The position numbers and the translations under genes were made by a program. The notes below the pieces were generated by a model, which did not search any database, was not told the origin of the DNA, and worked only from the letters and a program-made list of their open reading frames with translations. DNA of 64,000 nt from Thiorhodovibrio winogradskyi. GTDB taxonomy: Bacteria; Pseudomonadota; Gammaproteobacteria; Chromatiales; Chromatiaceae. This document shows positions 39,494-48,450 of the stretch, piece after piece. Numbering within the stretch: position 1 is the stretch's first letter; each line of letters opens with the position of its first letter. The DNA lies in assembly GCF_036208045.1 (NCBI RefSeq), contig NZ_CP121472.1, positions 248,001 through 312,000 on the forward strand, given 5' to 3'.

Positions 39494-39964
39494 TTAATCG
39501 ACACCCTCTTCCGCCTTGCTCAGCAGAAAGCGCCCGATCATCTGCTCAAGAACCAGGGCCGACTGGGTATGTTCGATCTGATCGCCATCGGCTAGTACCT
39601 CCATGCTGCCGCCTGGATCGAGCCCGATGTATTTTTCTCCCAGTAAACCGGCGGTGAAAATATTGGCGAAAGTGTCCGTGGGGATTGAATTGAACTGTTC
39701 ATCGATCAGCATGGTTACCACCGCCTGAAAGCGCTGCTGATCGTAGGCGATGGACTCAACCCGCCCGACACGCACACCAGACATACTCACGGGTGAGCGC
39801 ACCTTCAGGCTGCCGACATTGTCGAAATTGGCACGAATGCGGTAGCCATCGCCAGCGGCAAGATTGCTCAGATTGCTCACGTGCATCGCCAGGAAGAAGA
39901 GCGCCACCAAGCCCGCGACCATGAAGGCGCCGACTGCGATCTCAAGCGTGCGCATTTTGACCAT
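39494..39964 (-). CDS. mlaD: MlaD, MCE-domain substrate-binding subunit
   Basis: Inner-membrane-anchored MCE protein that forms the hexameric lipid ring of the MlaFEDB transporter. The 156-residue sequence has an N-terminal anchor (IAVGAFMVAGLVALFFLAM). A single MCE domain follows (YRIRANFDNVGSLKVRSPVSM, then SGVRVGRVESI), then TFANIFTAGLLGEKYIGLDP. Its start is 3 bp after mlaE, consistent with tight co-translation in mlaFEDCB. Confidence 0.96.
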   Translation of the reverse strand: MVKMRTLEIAVGAFMVAGLVALFFLAMHVSNLSNLAAGDGYRIRANFDNVGSLKVRSPVSMSGVRVGRVESIAYDQQRFQAVVTMLIDEQFNSIPTDTFANIFTAGLLGEKYIGLDPGGSMEVLADGDQIEHTQSALVLEQMIGRFLLSKAEEGVD

Positions 39965-39967
39965 CCT

Positions 39968-40768
39968 CTAGTCTCCAAACATCAGGGCCGTCAAAACAAA
40001 GTCCAACGCCAGCACCGCCAGCGCGGCATTGACCACGGTGCGAGTCGTTGAGCGGCTAATTCCGGTTGCCGTGGGCACGGCATCATAGCCCTCGAAGAGC
40101 GCGATCCATGTCACGACAAAGCCGAATACCAGGCTCTTGATGACGCCATTTAGCACATCCCCGTGAAAGTCGATCTTTGCCTGCATCTGACTCCAGAAGG
40201 CGCCGGAATCCACGCCCAGCAGGCCAACGCCGACAAAGTAGCCTCCCAGCACCCCGACCGCGCTAAAGAGGGCGGCGAGCAGGGGCATGGACAGAAAACC
40301 GCCGAGCAGACGCGGGCTCAGCACCCGCTTCACCGGATCGACGGCCATCATCTCAAGCCCCGAGAGCTGCTCGGTGGTCTTCATTAGACCGATCTCGGCG
40401 GTCAAGGCCGAGCCCGCGCGCCCCGCGACCAGCAGGGCCGTGACCACGGGACCGAGCTCGCGCACCAGAGAGGCCGCCACCATGACCCCCAGGCTTTCCG
40501 CCGCGCCGAACTGCGAGAGCACATAGTAGCCCTGCAGCCCGAGCACCATGCCAACAAATAGCCCGGAGACCACCACAATGAGAACAGACAGCACGCCAGT
40601 GGCATAAAGCTGCAGCAGCAGCAGGCGCGGGCGTGGCAAGAGGGACGGCAGCCCGGCAAGCATGCCAAGCAACAACACATGCGCCCGCCCAAAGCGCGCG
40701 ACCCGGTCCAGAACGACCCGTCCCAGCGAGGCCAGCGCGTTAAATGGTGCATTGAGCGGCCCGCTCAT
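39968..40768 (-). CDS. mlaE: MlaE, phospholipid ABC transporter permease
   Basis: Integral inner-membrane permease of the Mla transporter, 266 residues with five to six hydrophobic segments. Family blocks are [70 protein letters not shown] and [20 protein letters not shown]. It overlaps the mlaF stop (ATGA-type, 40765-40768), coupling permease to ATPase translation. Confidence 0.96.
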   Translation of the reverse strand: MSGPLNAPFNALASLGRVVLDRVARFGRAHVLLLGMLAGLPSLLPRPRLLLLQLYATGVLSVLIVVVSGLFVGMVLGLQGYYVLSQFGAAESLGVMVAASLVRELGPVVTALLVAGRAGSALTAEIGLMKTTEQLSGLEMMAVDPVKRVLSPRLLGGFLSMPLLAALFSAVGVLGGYFVGVGLLGVDSGAFWSQMQAKIDFHGDVLNGVIKSLVFGFVVTWIALFEGYDAVPTATGISRSTTRTVVNAALAVLALDFVLTALMFGD

Positions 40769-41634
40769 GATCGCCGGGGGGGCTCGAGAAAAGCGTCCGC
40801 CAGATCGGATGCGGGATAGTGAAAATGCACTGGCCCATCTGGCAGGCCGTCGACGAACTGCCGTACCCAGGGAGAAGACTCCCGCGCGATCTCATCCGGC
40901 GTGCCCTGGCAGACCAGGCGCCCACCGGCCACCAGGTAAGCCCGATCAGCAATGCCGAGTGTCTCGCGCACATCGTGAGACACCACCAGGCTGGTCATGG
41001 CGCTGGCATCATTGAGCTGGCGGATTAGGCTGACAAGCACCCCCATGGAAATGGGGTCTTGGCCAGTAAAAGGCTCGTCATACAGGATGATCATAGGGTC
41101 AAGAGCGACTGCCCGCGCCAAAGCGACCCGGCGCGCCATGCCTCCGGACAGGGCATTCGGCATGAGATGCGCCCCGCCGCGCAGCCCGACAGCCTCGAGC
41201 TTCATCAGGACCAGGCGCCGCAGCACCGACTCTGGCAGCCGATAATGCTCGCGCAAGGGATAGGCGACGTTTTCAAATACATTCAGGTCCGTCAGGAGCG
41301 CACCGCTCTGAAACAGCATGCCCATGCGGATGCGCAACTCAAACAGCTCGTTGCGACTTAGCTGGCCAATGTCCTGACCGTCAACCTCAATGGTGCCGGC
41401 ATCCGGCCGGAGCAGCCCGCTAATCAGCTTTAGCAGTGTCGTCTTGCCGGCACCGCTAGGACCCATGATGGCAGTCACCTTGCCGCGTTCAATATCGAGG
41501 TTGAGTTGGTCGAAAATGACCTGCTCGCCGCGACGAAAACTCAGCCCGCGCACCCGCACCAGTGCCCACGGCTCAGGGCTCGCGGACTTGGGAACCGAGC
41601 AAGACTGAACAGCGGAAACGACAGCGTCCGTCAT
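40765..41634 (-). CDS. mlaF: MlaF, phospholipid ABC transporter ATP-binding protein
   Basis: ATPase of MlaFEDB, 289 residues. Walker A is GPSGAGKTT, the Q-loop region [13 protein letters not shown], the signature [15 protein letters not shown], Walker [14 protein letters not shown] and the switch [10 protein letters not shown]. The start is taken as the ATG at 41634 ([11 protein letters not shown]); longer in-frame starts up to 41754 look non-coding. It is the first gene of mlaFEDCB-murA-hisGDC and is divergent from kdsC, matching the conserved gammaproteobacterial layout. Confidence 0.95.
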   Translation of the reverse strand: MTDAVVSAVQSCSVPKSASPEPWALVRVRGLSFRRGEQVIFDQLNLDIERGKVTAIMGPSGAGKTTLLKLISGLLRPDAGTIEVDGQDIGQLSRNELFELRIRMGMLFQSGALLTDLNVFENVAYPLREHYRLPESVLRRLVLMKLEAVGLRGGAHLMPNALSGGMARRVALARAVALDPMIILYDEPFTGQDPISMGVLVSLIRQLNDASAMTSLVVSHDVRETLGIADRAYLVAGGRLVCQGTPDEIARESSPWVRQFVDGLPDGPVHFHYPASDLADAFLEPPRRS

Positions 41635-41952
41635 GTCGCGTACATGGAGGCCAATGGAGCAATCAGGTTGGGCGCCTCGCGGCAGGTCTTGAGGAAGTCT
41701 AACTGCAGAAAGTCTAAAAGCCACCATTGTCTGGGCTTGGCGCAAGCACGTCAAGCAAACGCATCTCGCACAGCATCACCGTACGCGCAATACGACAGAG
41801 GTGAAAACGAGCGAAGATTAAAAGACCGCGGCAAGCCCAGCCATGAGCCAAAATGCCTCAAGCGCGCCCAAGCTCAGGCTGACGTCCTGGCTCTCAGTGG
41901 CTATGATTAAGGTCTAAGATGCTTAAAGATTCGTACCCAGGAGAGCCAGCCG
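41635..41952. other. Divergent control region between mlaF and kdsC
   Basis: A 318-bp spacer between the divergent mla and kdsC-lpt operons. Apart from a good sigma-70 promoter candidate facing kdsC (41879-41907), I see no gene, RNA or clear operator. A promoter for mlaF must lie here too but was not recognised. Confidence 0.5.
41879..41907 (+). promoter_or_regulatory. Candidate sigma-70 promoter for kdsC-lptCAB
   Basis: CTGACG (-35, 41879-41884) and TATGAT (-10, 41902-41907) with an ideal 17-bp spacer lie 45 bp upstream of the kdsC ATG. Consensus matching only, but spacing, match quality and position all fit. Confidence 0.5.
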
Positions 41953-42492
41953 ATGCAAGACGCAATTGAACGGGCCAAGTCTGTCCGCGTCGTCATTTTT
42001 GACGTTGACGGAGTATTGACCGACGGCAGCTTGTTCATTGGCGACGATGGCCAGGAGTACAAGGCCTTTCATTCTCGCGACGGCCACGGAATGGTTATGT
42101 TACAGGAGACTGGCGTCAGCCTGGCCGTGATTACCGGCCGTCAATCGCAGGTGGTGCGGCTGCGCATGGAGAGCCTGGGCATCCGCCATGTTTATCAGGG
42201 ACGGCGCGACAAACTCCCTGCTTATAACGAACTCAAGGAACGCTTGCAGCTCAGTGACCGTGATTTTGCCTATGTCGGCGATGACGTCATCGACTTGCCA
42301 ATTCTATCGCGGGTCGGGCTCGGCGTGGCGGTGGCGGACGCCCACCCGATGGTCAAGGCGCATTGCCATTGGCAAACGACAAATGGGGGCGGGCGCGGCG
42401 CCGCGCGTGAGGTCTGCGAGTTCATCATGCGCGCCCAGGAGACATTCGAGCCCATGCTCGCGCGTTATCTCCCTCCGTTCGAGGCGCTTTAG
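41953..42492 (+). CDS. kdsC: 3-deoxy-D-manno-octulosonate 8-phosphate phosphatase
   Basis: HAD-superfamily phosphatase releasing KDO from KDO-8-phosphate for LPS inner-core synthesis. The 179-residue protein shows the nucleophile motif FDVDGVLTDG, the Thr/Ser motif VITGRQS, the Lys region RRDKLPAYNEL and the acidic motif YVGDDVIDLPIL. AGGAG precedes the ATG at 41953. It opens kdsC-lptC-lptA-lptB-rpoN. In many relatives kdsD (arabinose-5-phosphate isomerase) precedes kdsC; here it is absent. Confidence 0.96.
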   Translation: MQDAIERAKSVRVVIFDVDGVLTDGSLFIGDDGQEYKAFHSRDGHGMVMLQETGVSLAVITGRQSQVVRLRMESLGIRHVYQGRRDKLPAYNELKERLQLSDRDFAYVGDDVIDLPILSRVGLGVAVADAHPMVKAHCHWQTTNGGGRGAAREVCEFIMRAQETFEPMLARYLPPFEAL

Positions 42493-42504
42493 GCGCGACA
42501 ACCG

Positions 42505-43134
42505 TTGTTCGCCTATCGTCGCCAATCCCTGCTTGCGGCAACACTGCTGCTGCTCGGAACCCTTGCCCTGTGGTTTTCCCAACCGACACAAGACACTGTC
42601 CAACCACAAAGCACCCTGGAAAATCGGCGTCCGGATTATATTGTCGAGGGTGTTCGCGCGCTGGAACTGGACTCCCAGGGGCAGCCCTTGCGCCAGCTGC
42701 ATGCCGAGCAACTGCGCCATTACCCGGATGATGACAGCAGTGAACTCGACCAACCTCGCCTGGTACTCTATGACCAGGCGCTGCCGCCCTGGCGCATCCG
42801 CTCCGAGCGCGGCTGGATCGCGGCCGGAAGCGAGCAAATTGTCTTGACCGGGGATGTACGCGCCAATCGCGCTCAAGCTCCCGCCCATGACCCCCTTGCA
42901 TTCTCAACCAGCCAGATCAAGATCTTTCCGGACGACCGCTATGTTGAAACTGATCGTTTCGTTGAACTCGACCGCGGCCTCGAGCACATGACGGCTATCG
43001 ATGGCATGCGGCTCTGGTACAGTGAACCGATGCGAGGCGAATTCCTTGGACGGGTGCGTTCCCGGCTATCGACAAGTGAGACACCAGCGCCTCCGCGGCC
43101 GCCGGCAACCTCTGCCGACCGTCGTCTGGACTGA
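42505..43134 (+). CDS. lptC: LPS export protein LptC
   Basis: Bitopic inner-membrane protein that passes LPS from LptB2FG to LptA. The 209-residue sequence has one N-terminal anchor (SLLAATLLLLGTLALWF) and a periplasmic beta-jellyroll domain (YIVEGVRALELDSQGQP, WIAAGSEQIVLTGDV, ETDRFVELDRG). A Pro/Ser-rich tail of about 20 residues is extra. The start appears to be a TTG at 42505, 12 bp after the kdsC stop; no ATG fits before the anchor. Confidence 0.92.
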   Translation: MFAYRRQSLLAATLLLLGTLALWFSQPTQDTVQPQSTLENRRPDYIVEGVRALELDSQGQPLRQLHAEQLRHYPDDDSSELDQPRLVLYDQALPPWRIRSERGWIAAGSEQIVLTGDVRANRAQAPAHDPLAFSTSQIKIFPDDRYVETDRFVELDRGLEHMTAIDGMRLWYSEPMRGEFLGRVRSRLSTSETPAPPRPPATSADRRLD

Positions 43135-43155
43135 TTCATCGCCACCATAAGACCC

Positions 43156-43716
43156 ATGCTTTCTCCCAGCCCCAATGTTTCTGATCCCGGCGTTTCCAAT
43201 CCCGGTTTCCGCGGCGCCCTTTCCTTGCGACCCGCCCTGGCGCTACTGTGCCTGATTGTCTTGACTACCACGCCCACACTCGCGCTTGACAGCGATCAGG
43301 AACAGCCGCTGTTCATTGAGGCGGACGCGGCTGAATTTGACGAAAACACCTCCCAAAGCTGGTACATCGGCAACGTCGATATCCAACAGGGCAGCCTGCG
43401 CATTCTTGCCGACCGGGTCGAGGTCCAGCATCGCGCAAACCGCCAGCCACGCATCATCATTGCCACGGGCAATCCGGCACGTTACCGACAAATGCCCGAG
43501 GGGGAGACCGAACCAGTGCTGGGGCAATCCCAGCGCATGGAATACGACGCTGACAGCGACGTGCTGACCCTGATCGACCGCGCCGTGCTGATTCAGGGCG
43601 AGGATCGCTTTGCCAATGACCGCATCGTCTATAACCGAACAAGCGCGCGCGTCACCGCCGGAACTAGCGCCCAGGGCGTGGAGCGCGTCAAGATCACCAT
43701 CACGCCAAAGGAATGA
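43156..43716 (+). CDS. lptA: LPS transport periplasmic protein LptA
   Basis: Periplasmic bridge protein of the Lpt machine, 186 residues. A signal peptide ([19 protein letters not shown]) is followed by the OstA-like repeat domain ([66 protein letters not shown]). The ATG at 43156 is 21 bp after lptC; the stop overlaps the lptB start (ATGA). Confidence 0.95.
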   Translation: MLSPSPNVSDPGVSNPGFRGALSLRPALALLCLIVLTTTPTLALDSDQEQPLFIEADAAEFDENTSQSWYIGNVDIQQGSLRILADRVEVQHRANRQPRIIIATGNPARYRQMPEGETEPVLGQSQRMEYDADSDVLTLIDRAVLIQGEDRFANDRIVYNRTSARVTAGTSAQGVERVKITITPKE

Positions 43717-44465
43717 CTGCCGCCCCCCGCACTCAGGACACTCTGGCGCTGCAGGCCAAAGGTCTGGCAAAGAGCTATCGCCGTCGCCGGGTGGTCGATG
43801 GTGTCGATATTGCCGTGAGCGCCGGCGAGGTGGTCGGTTTGCTTGGTCCCAATGGCGCCGGCAAGACTACCAGCTTCTACATGATCGTCGGCCTGGTAGG
43901 CGCCGATGCCGGACGCATTCTGCTCGCTGGCGAGGATGTGACCCTCGCGCCCATGCACGCGCGCGCCCGCCGCGGCCTGAGCTATCTGGCCCAGGAACCA
44001 TCGGTATTTCGCAAACTGAGTGCCGCGGACAACCTGATGGCGGTGCTCGAAACCCGCCCTGACCTCAACGACAACCAGCGCCGCCAGTCTTGCGAGGCGT
44101 TGCTCGATGAGCTTGGCATCGCGCACATTGCCCAATCCCTCGCCCTCAGTCTGTCGGGGGGCGAGCGCCGGCGACTGGAAATTGCCCGCGCTCTTGCCGT
44201 CGAGCCAAAAATCATGTTGCTCGACGAGCCCTTTGCCGGTGTTGACCCCATTGCCGTGGTCGATATCAAAAACATCATCACCCATCTGCGCAAGCGCGGC
44301 ATCGGCGTGCTGGTGACCGACCACAATGTGCGGGAAACGCTCGACATCTGCGATCGCGCCTACATCATCAACGACGGCCAGGTGATTGCCGAGGGCGCGC
44401 CCTCGGTTTTGCTCGACAATACCCAGGTACGCGCCGTCTATCTTGGCGAGCATTTTCGGCTGTGA
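43713..44465 (+). CDS. lptB: LPS export ABC transporter ATPase LptB
   Basis: Cytoplasmic ATPase driving LptB2FG, 250 residues. Walker A is GPNGAGKTT, followed by [13 protein letters not shown], the signature [15 protein letters not shown], Walker [14 protein letters not shown] and [20 protein letters not shown], the strongly conserved LptB stretch. The ATG overlaps the lptA stop. About 258 bp separate it from rpoN, with a possible promoter in between. Confidence 0.97.
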   Translation: MTAAPRTQDTLALQAKGLAKSYRRRRVVDGVDIAVSAGEVVGLLGPNGAGKTTSFYMIVGLVGADAGRILLAGEDVTLAPMHARARRGLSYLAQEPSVFRKLSAADNLMAVLETRPDLNDNQRRQSCEALLDELGIAHIAQSLALSLSGGERRRLEIARALAVEPKIMLLDEPFAGVDPIAVVDIKNIITHLRKRGIGVLVTDHNVRETLDICDRAYIINDGQVIAEGAPSVLLDNTQVRAVYLGEHFRL

Positions 44466-44565
44466 TCAGCTCCTGGACCCATCAAATTGCGCTCCATGAC
44501 GGGCACGATTTGTTCTCTAGCGCTCTTTTCTCTGACATTCAGACACCAGGACCGAGCCCCCGACT

Positions 44566-44596
44566 TTGCATCGAGTTGGCCAAGATCAGCTACAAT
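44566..44596 (+). promoter_or_regulatory. Candidate sigma-70 promoter upstream of rpoN
   Basis: TTGCAT at 44566-44571 and TACAAT at 44591-44596, spacer 19 bp, lie in the lptB-rpoN gap about 128 bp before the rpoN ATG. Spacing is longer than ideal; it could allow rpoN-hpf-ptsN to be expressed apart from lpt. Confidence 0.35.
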
Positions 44597-44723
44597 CAAA
44601 ATTGCCCCATGCAATTTACATTCGCCATTCCAACATTGCCATCCATGCCCATCCCGTCGAAGTTCCGCTGCCGGCCACCTTGTCCGTCACCTTGCCTGCC
44701 CGCTGTCAGTTGAAGCCCTCGCG

Positions 44724-46253
44724 ATGAAGCAAAGCATTCAACTGCGCCTCGGCCAGCAGCTGACGATGACGCCGCAGCTGCAGCAGGCCATCAGGCTCCT
44801 GCAGCTCTCGACCCTGGATCTCCAGCAGGAAATCCAACAGGCGCTCGAGTCCAACCTGATGCTCGAGAACGCCGATGACGACCTGCCGGAACCAGGCACT
44901 CGGGAAGATCGCCGCAACCAGGACGAGGCCAGCGCCCTGCGTCTCGAGGAGGCCAGGCTCGATGGTTCGCTGCGCCCGGAGCGCGAGGACATGCCCAACG
45001 AGCTGCCCACCGACAGCGAATGGACGGATACCTTTGCCGATACCGCGGCCGATTCCCTTGCCGATACCTTCGATTCCATGCCAAGCAGCGGTGCTCAAGC
45101 CAGCGCCCAATCCGGCTCCCAGTCCGGCGATGGCAATGATTTTGACCTCTTCGCCCAGCGCTCGCGCCCGCAAACCCTTCACGATCATATCGCCTGGCAG
45201 CTCAATCTGACCCGTTTCGGCGCCCGCGACCAGGCCGTGGCCGAGGCGCTGATCGATGCCATCGACGCCGACGGCTACCTGCGCCTGGATCTGAGCGAAC
45301 TGCCGGAGATTCTCAATGACCCGGAACTCGAGCAGGACGAGATCGAGGCGGTGCTGCATCGCATTCAGAGCTTCGACCCGCCAGGGCTAGCGGCGCGCGA
45401 TCTGCGCGAATGCCTGATCCTGCAACTGCGCCAGCTGGCCGATAACCAGCCTCGACGCGACCATGCGCTGCGCATCTGCGAGCACCATTTCGACGCCCTT
45501 GCGCGCAATGATCTGGACGCCATGCGCCGCGGCACCAAGCTCGACGATGACGCCTTGGGCCAGGCACTGACGCTGATCCGCTCCCTGAATCCGCGCCCAG
45601 GCTCGGCCGTGACCGAGGTGCAACCGGAGTACATCAAGCCCGATGTGCTGGTGCGCCGCCGCCACGGCCGCTGGAGGGTGGAGCTCAATCCGGACAGCAC
45701 ACCGCGCATCCGCGTGAACGAGAGCTACAGACAGCTCATTCGGCGTGCCGACAAGGCCGAGGACAATCAATGCCTGAAATCCCATCTGCAGGAAGCGCAG
45801 TGGTTTATCAAGAGCCTGCTCAGCCGCAATGACACCGTCCTGCGCGTGGCAACTAAAATCGTCGAGCTGCAGCAAGACTTTTTCGATTTTGGCGAAGAGG
45901 CCATGCGCCCGTTGGTGCTGCGCGACATCGCCGAGTCGTTGGAGCTGCATGAATCCACCGTCTCGCGCGTGACCACGCAAAAGTACATGCACACCCCCAG
46001 GGGAACTTTCGAGTTTAAATATTTCTTCTCGAGTCACGTCAACACGACTTCAGGGGGCGAGTGTTCATCGACTGCCATCCGCGCCTTTATCCGCAAGTTG
46101 GTCGCCGCGGAGACGGCCAACAAACCACTGAGTGACAATAAAATCGCCGAGATCCTGTCGGATCAGGGCATTAAGGTGGCACGACGAACAGTCGCCAAAT
46201 ACCGCGAAGCCATGGGCATCCCGCCCTCGAACGAGCGCAAGCGGCTCGCATGA
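44724..46253 (+). CDS. rpoN: RNA polymerase sigma-54 factor
   Basis: Alternative sigma factor for nitrogen, motility and stress promoters that need AAA+ activators. The 509-residue protein has region I rich in Gln/Leu (MKQSIQLRLGQQLTMTPQLQ), an acidic region II with a long DTFADTAAD-type stretch, the core-binding region and the C-terminal RpoN box ARRTVAKYRE. The helix-turn-helix ESTVSRVTTQKYMHTPRGTF is intact. The ATG at 44724 is chosen from the invariant N-terminus; the same frame is open upstream but non-coding. It heads the conserved rpoN-hpf-ptsN order. Confidence 0.97.
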   Translation: MKQSIQLRLGQQLTMTPQLQQAIRLLQLSTLDLQQEIQQALESNLMLENADDDLPEPGTREDRRNQDEASALRLEEARLDGSLRPEREDMPNELPTDSEWTDTFADTAADSLADTFDSMPSSGAQASAQSGSQSGDGNDFDLFAQRSRPQTLHDHIAWQLNLTRFGARDQAVAEALIDAIDADGYLRLDLSELPEILNDPELEQDEIEAVLHRIQSFDPPGLAARDLRECLILQLRQLADNQPRRDHALRICEHHFDALARNDLDAMRRGTKLDDDALGQALTLIRSLNPRPGSAVTEVQPEYIKPDVLVRRRHGRWRVELNPDSTPRIRVNESYRQLIRRADKAEDNQCLKSHLQEAQWFIKSLLSRNDTVLRVATKIVELQQDFFDFGEEAMRPLVLRDIAESLELHESTVSRVTTQKYMHTPRGTFEFKYFFSSHVNTTSGGECSSTAIRAFIRKLVAAETANKPLSDNKIAEILSDQGIKVARRTVAKYREAMGIPPSNERKRLA

Positions 46254-46362
46254 CAGTCGGGTTTTCATCTTCCGGCCCTTTTGTGGTCAAATCCCACCCT
46301 GTTATTGCATCGGCCATTGCATCGGCTTTTCGCCGCGTTCGACCATCCAGGAGTCATCACCT

Positions 46363-46728
46363 ATGCAAATCAAGCTCACGGGGCATCATGTCGACATTAC
46401 CGAACCACTCAAGGACTATGTCGATAATAAATTTTCCCGCCTCGAGCGCCACTTTGACCATGTCATCAATGCCAACGTCATCCTGAGCGTCGAGAAGCTT
46501 CGCCAGAAGGCAGAAGCCACGCTGCTCGTCAATGGCGCCAATGTCCATGCCGATGCCACGCACGAGGATATGTACGCCGCCATCGATGGGCTCATCGACA
46601 AACTCGACCGCCAGGTACTCAAGCACAAGGAAAAGCGCCAAAGTCATCGCGCGCCCGGGGCCAAGGCGGCTAGCGCCGAACTGGCCGCCACCGACGAGGC
46701 GGCAGCGGATGCGCTCGAGGAGGACTGA
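46363..46728 (+). CDS. hpf: Ribosome hibernation promoting factor, short form
   Basis: Binds the 30S decoding centre and promotes 100S dimer formation or inactivity in stationary phase. The 121-residue protein has the S30AE fold (MQIKLTGHHVDITEPLKDYV, ATLLVNGANVHADATHEDMY, AIDGLIDKLDRQVLKHKEK). A further Ala/Glu-rich tail of about 30 residues lies beyond the short-form core. AGGAG is ten bases before the ATG at 46363. It is followed by a 12-bp tandem repeat and a strong terminator. Confidence 0.95.
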   Translation: MQIKLTGHHVDITEPLKDYVDNKFSRLERHFDHVINANVILSVEKLRQKAEATLLVNGANVHADATHEDMYAAIDGLIDKLDRQVLKHKEKRQSHRAPGAKAASAELAATDEAAADALEED

Positions 46729-46753
46729 GGTCAAAGGCGGCGCCTGCCCCCCC

Positions 46754-46801
46754 TGTCCTATCACCTGTCCTATCAAGCGTCCTATCAAGTGTCCCACCAC
46801 A
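46754..46801 (+). repeat. 12-bp tandem repeat between hpf and ptsN
   Basis: Four consecutive 12-bp units (TGTCCTATCACC, TGTCCTATCAAG, CGTCCTATCAAG, then a degenerate TGTCCCACCACA) lie in the hpf-ptsN gap. No function is evident. Confidence 0.7.
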
Positions 46802-46833
46802 AGCGGACCGACATCATTCACTGATGACCAGGT

Positions 46834-46868
46834 ACCGGAGCCGGTCATGCCGGCTCCGGTTTTTCTTT
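46834..46868 (+). terminator. Intrinsic terminator after hpf
   Basis: Stem ACCGGAGCCGG (46834-46844) pairs with CCGGCTCCGGT (46850-46860) around a 5-base loop and is followed by TTTTCTTT: a classical Rho-independent terminator. It lies only 24 bp before the ptsN start, so ptsN and the PTS genes may depend on readthrough or on their own promoter. Confidence 0.8.
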
Positions 46869-46891
46869 ACTCCACCGGAGAGCCAGCGCAC

Positions 46892-47368
46892 ATGTTTCCC
46901 CCGCAACTCATCGTCGAGCACCGAGTGCTCGCCGGGGCCAGCATCAGCAGCAAAAAGCGGCTGCTGGAAACCCTGGCCGAGCTGCTGGTCGCCGAGCAGC
47001 CCCAGCTCAGCCGCGAGGCAGTGTTTGATCGCCTGCTCGAGCGCGAACGCCTCGGCAGCACCGGCCTCGGTCATGGCGTGGCGCTACCCCATGCACGGGT
47101 GGCGGATATCACGGATTCCATTGGTGCCTTCATTCAGATGCGCGAGCCCGTCGCCTTCGATGCTATCGACGACCAACCCATTAATCTCGCCTTTGCGCTC
47201 CTGGTGCCCGAGAGTGCCAACGAGACCCATCTGCAACTGCTTGCCAATCTGGCGGAAATCTTCAATCAGGATCCACTTCGCCAGCGCTTACGCGCAGCCG
47301 AGGATCCACGAGCACTGCTCGAGATCCTCACCCAGGCGTCTCCGACACCAGCCCGCGGGGCCAGGTGA
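46892..47368 (+). CDS. ptsN: PTS nitrogen regulatory protein EIIA-Ntr
   Basis: EIIA-type regulator that receives phosphate in the PTS-Ntr relay and affects potassium, nitrogen and envelope functions. The 158-residue protein has the phosphorylatable His67 in GVALPHARV, followed by DAIDDQPINLAFALLVPE. The ATG at 46892 follows GGAG at 12-base spacing, just after the hpf terminator. Its stop overlaps the hprK start (GTGA). Here it neighbours HPr and EI rather than NPr and EI-Ntr, so the general EI/HPr pair likely feeds it. Confidence 0.94.
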   Translation: MFPPQLIVEHRVLAGASISSKKRLLETLAELLVAEQPQLSREAVFDRLLERERLGSTGLGHGVALPHARVADITDSIGAFIQMREPVAFDAIDDQPINLAFALLVPESANETHLQLLANLAEIFNQDPLRQRLRAAEDPRALLEILTQASPTPARGAR

Positions 47369-48402
47369 AAGCCCGCGACTCCCTGCAGCATCTGGTCGAC
47401 AGCCTGAGCAAGCCGCTCAAGCTGCGCTGGCTACTTGAGCCTCCGCCAACGCCCATTCCTCTGTTCAATCCACCCTCGTCATCCATCCAGCGCCCATCAT
47501 CGACCCGGTCATCTGCCCCATCATCCACTCAGCCTCCGCGTCAGCGTTTGGTGGGCTCCATGAACTGCATCCGCCCGAACCGGGTGCAAATTGTCGGTCC
47601 AGCCGAGTCCGATTACCTGAGCGATTTACACCCGGACGCCCGCGCCGACATGATGACGCGGGTCTTCACCGCACAACCCATCGCGGTCATTTTCTCCGAC
47701 GGGCTGGAGCCCGACCCCGAATTCCGCGCCCGTGCCGAGCGGGAGCACACCCCTTTGCTGGGTTCGAGCCTGAACGACCAGGATCTTGTGGAGCACTTGC
47801 AGCATGTGCTGACTCATGCCTTTGCCGAGCGCATCACCCTGCATGGTGTTTTTCTCGAGGTTCTCGGCATGGGTGTGCTCCTGGTCGGTGACCCCGGCAT
47901 CGGCAAGAGCGAACTGGCGCTCGAACTCATCGCGCGCGGACACCGACTCATCGCCGATGACGCACCTGAATTTGCCCGGGTCGCACCCGAGATCATCGAG
48001 GGCCACTGCCCGCCCGTGCTGCGTGATTTTCTTGAAGTACGCGGCCTTGGTGTGCTTAATATTCGCGCCATGTTCGGCGAGAGCGCGGTGCGCGAGACAG
48101 ACCGCCTAAAGCTGGTCATTCGCATGCGGGCTTACGACAGCAGCGAACTGGCCGACGTCGACCGCCTGCTTGGCAGCCTGTCCGCTCGCACCATTCTCGG
48201 TATCGCGGTGCCGGAAATCACCATCCCGGTGGCACCCGGGCGCAATCTCGCTGTCCTGCTCGAGACGGCCGTGCGCAGCCAAATCCTGCGTATCCGGGGC
48301 TATGATGCCGGAACCGATCTGGCCGAGCGTCAGGCCAAACTCCTGGCCACCGATGCGCCGGTCTGGGAGGCCAAGTACAGCGCCCGCGAGGCCTGGACTT
48401 GA
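47365..48402 (+). CDS. hprK: HPr kinase/phosphorylase with a Pro/Ser-rich N-terminal insertion
   Basis: Bifunctional enzyme that phosphorylates and dephosphorylates HPr on Ser46. The 345-residue protein has the P-loop GDPGIGKS at residues 175-182 and the family signature FLEVRGLGVLNIRAMFGE. Between its first ~25 residues and the conserved N-domain lies an extra stretch (about residues 26-62) dominated by Pro and Ser (PPPTPIPLFNPPSSSIQRPS). That is unusual and could be a disordered linker. The GTG start overlaps the ptsN stop. In other proteobacteria hprK accompanies a PTS that lacks sugar permeases, as here. Confidence 0.92.
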   Translation: MKARDSLQHLVDSLSKPLKLRWLLEPPPTPIPLFNPPSSSIQRPSSTRSSAPSSTQPPRQRLVGSMNCIRPNRVQIVGPAESDYLSDLHPDARADMMTRVFTAQPIAVIFSDGLEPDPEFRARAEREHTPLLGSSLNDQDLVEHLQHVLTHAFAERITLHGVFLEVLGMGVLLVGDPGIGKSELALELIARGHRLIADDAPEFARVAPEIIEGHCPPVLRDFLEVRGLGVLNIRAMFGESAVRETDRLKLVIRMRAYDSSELADVDRLLGSLSARTILGIAVPEITIPVAPGRNLAVLLETAVRSQILRIRGYDAGTDLAERQAKLLATDAPVWEAKYSAREAWT

Positions 48403-48450
48403 ATCATCCGCGGCTGATTCCACCTGACTCCAAGATAGGCCCGTCAAACC

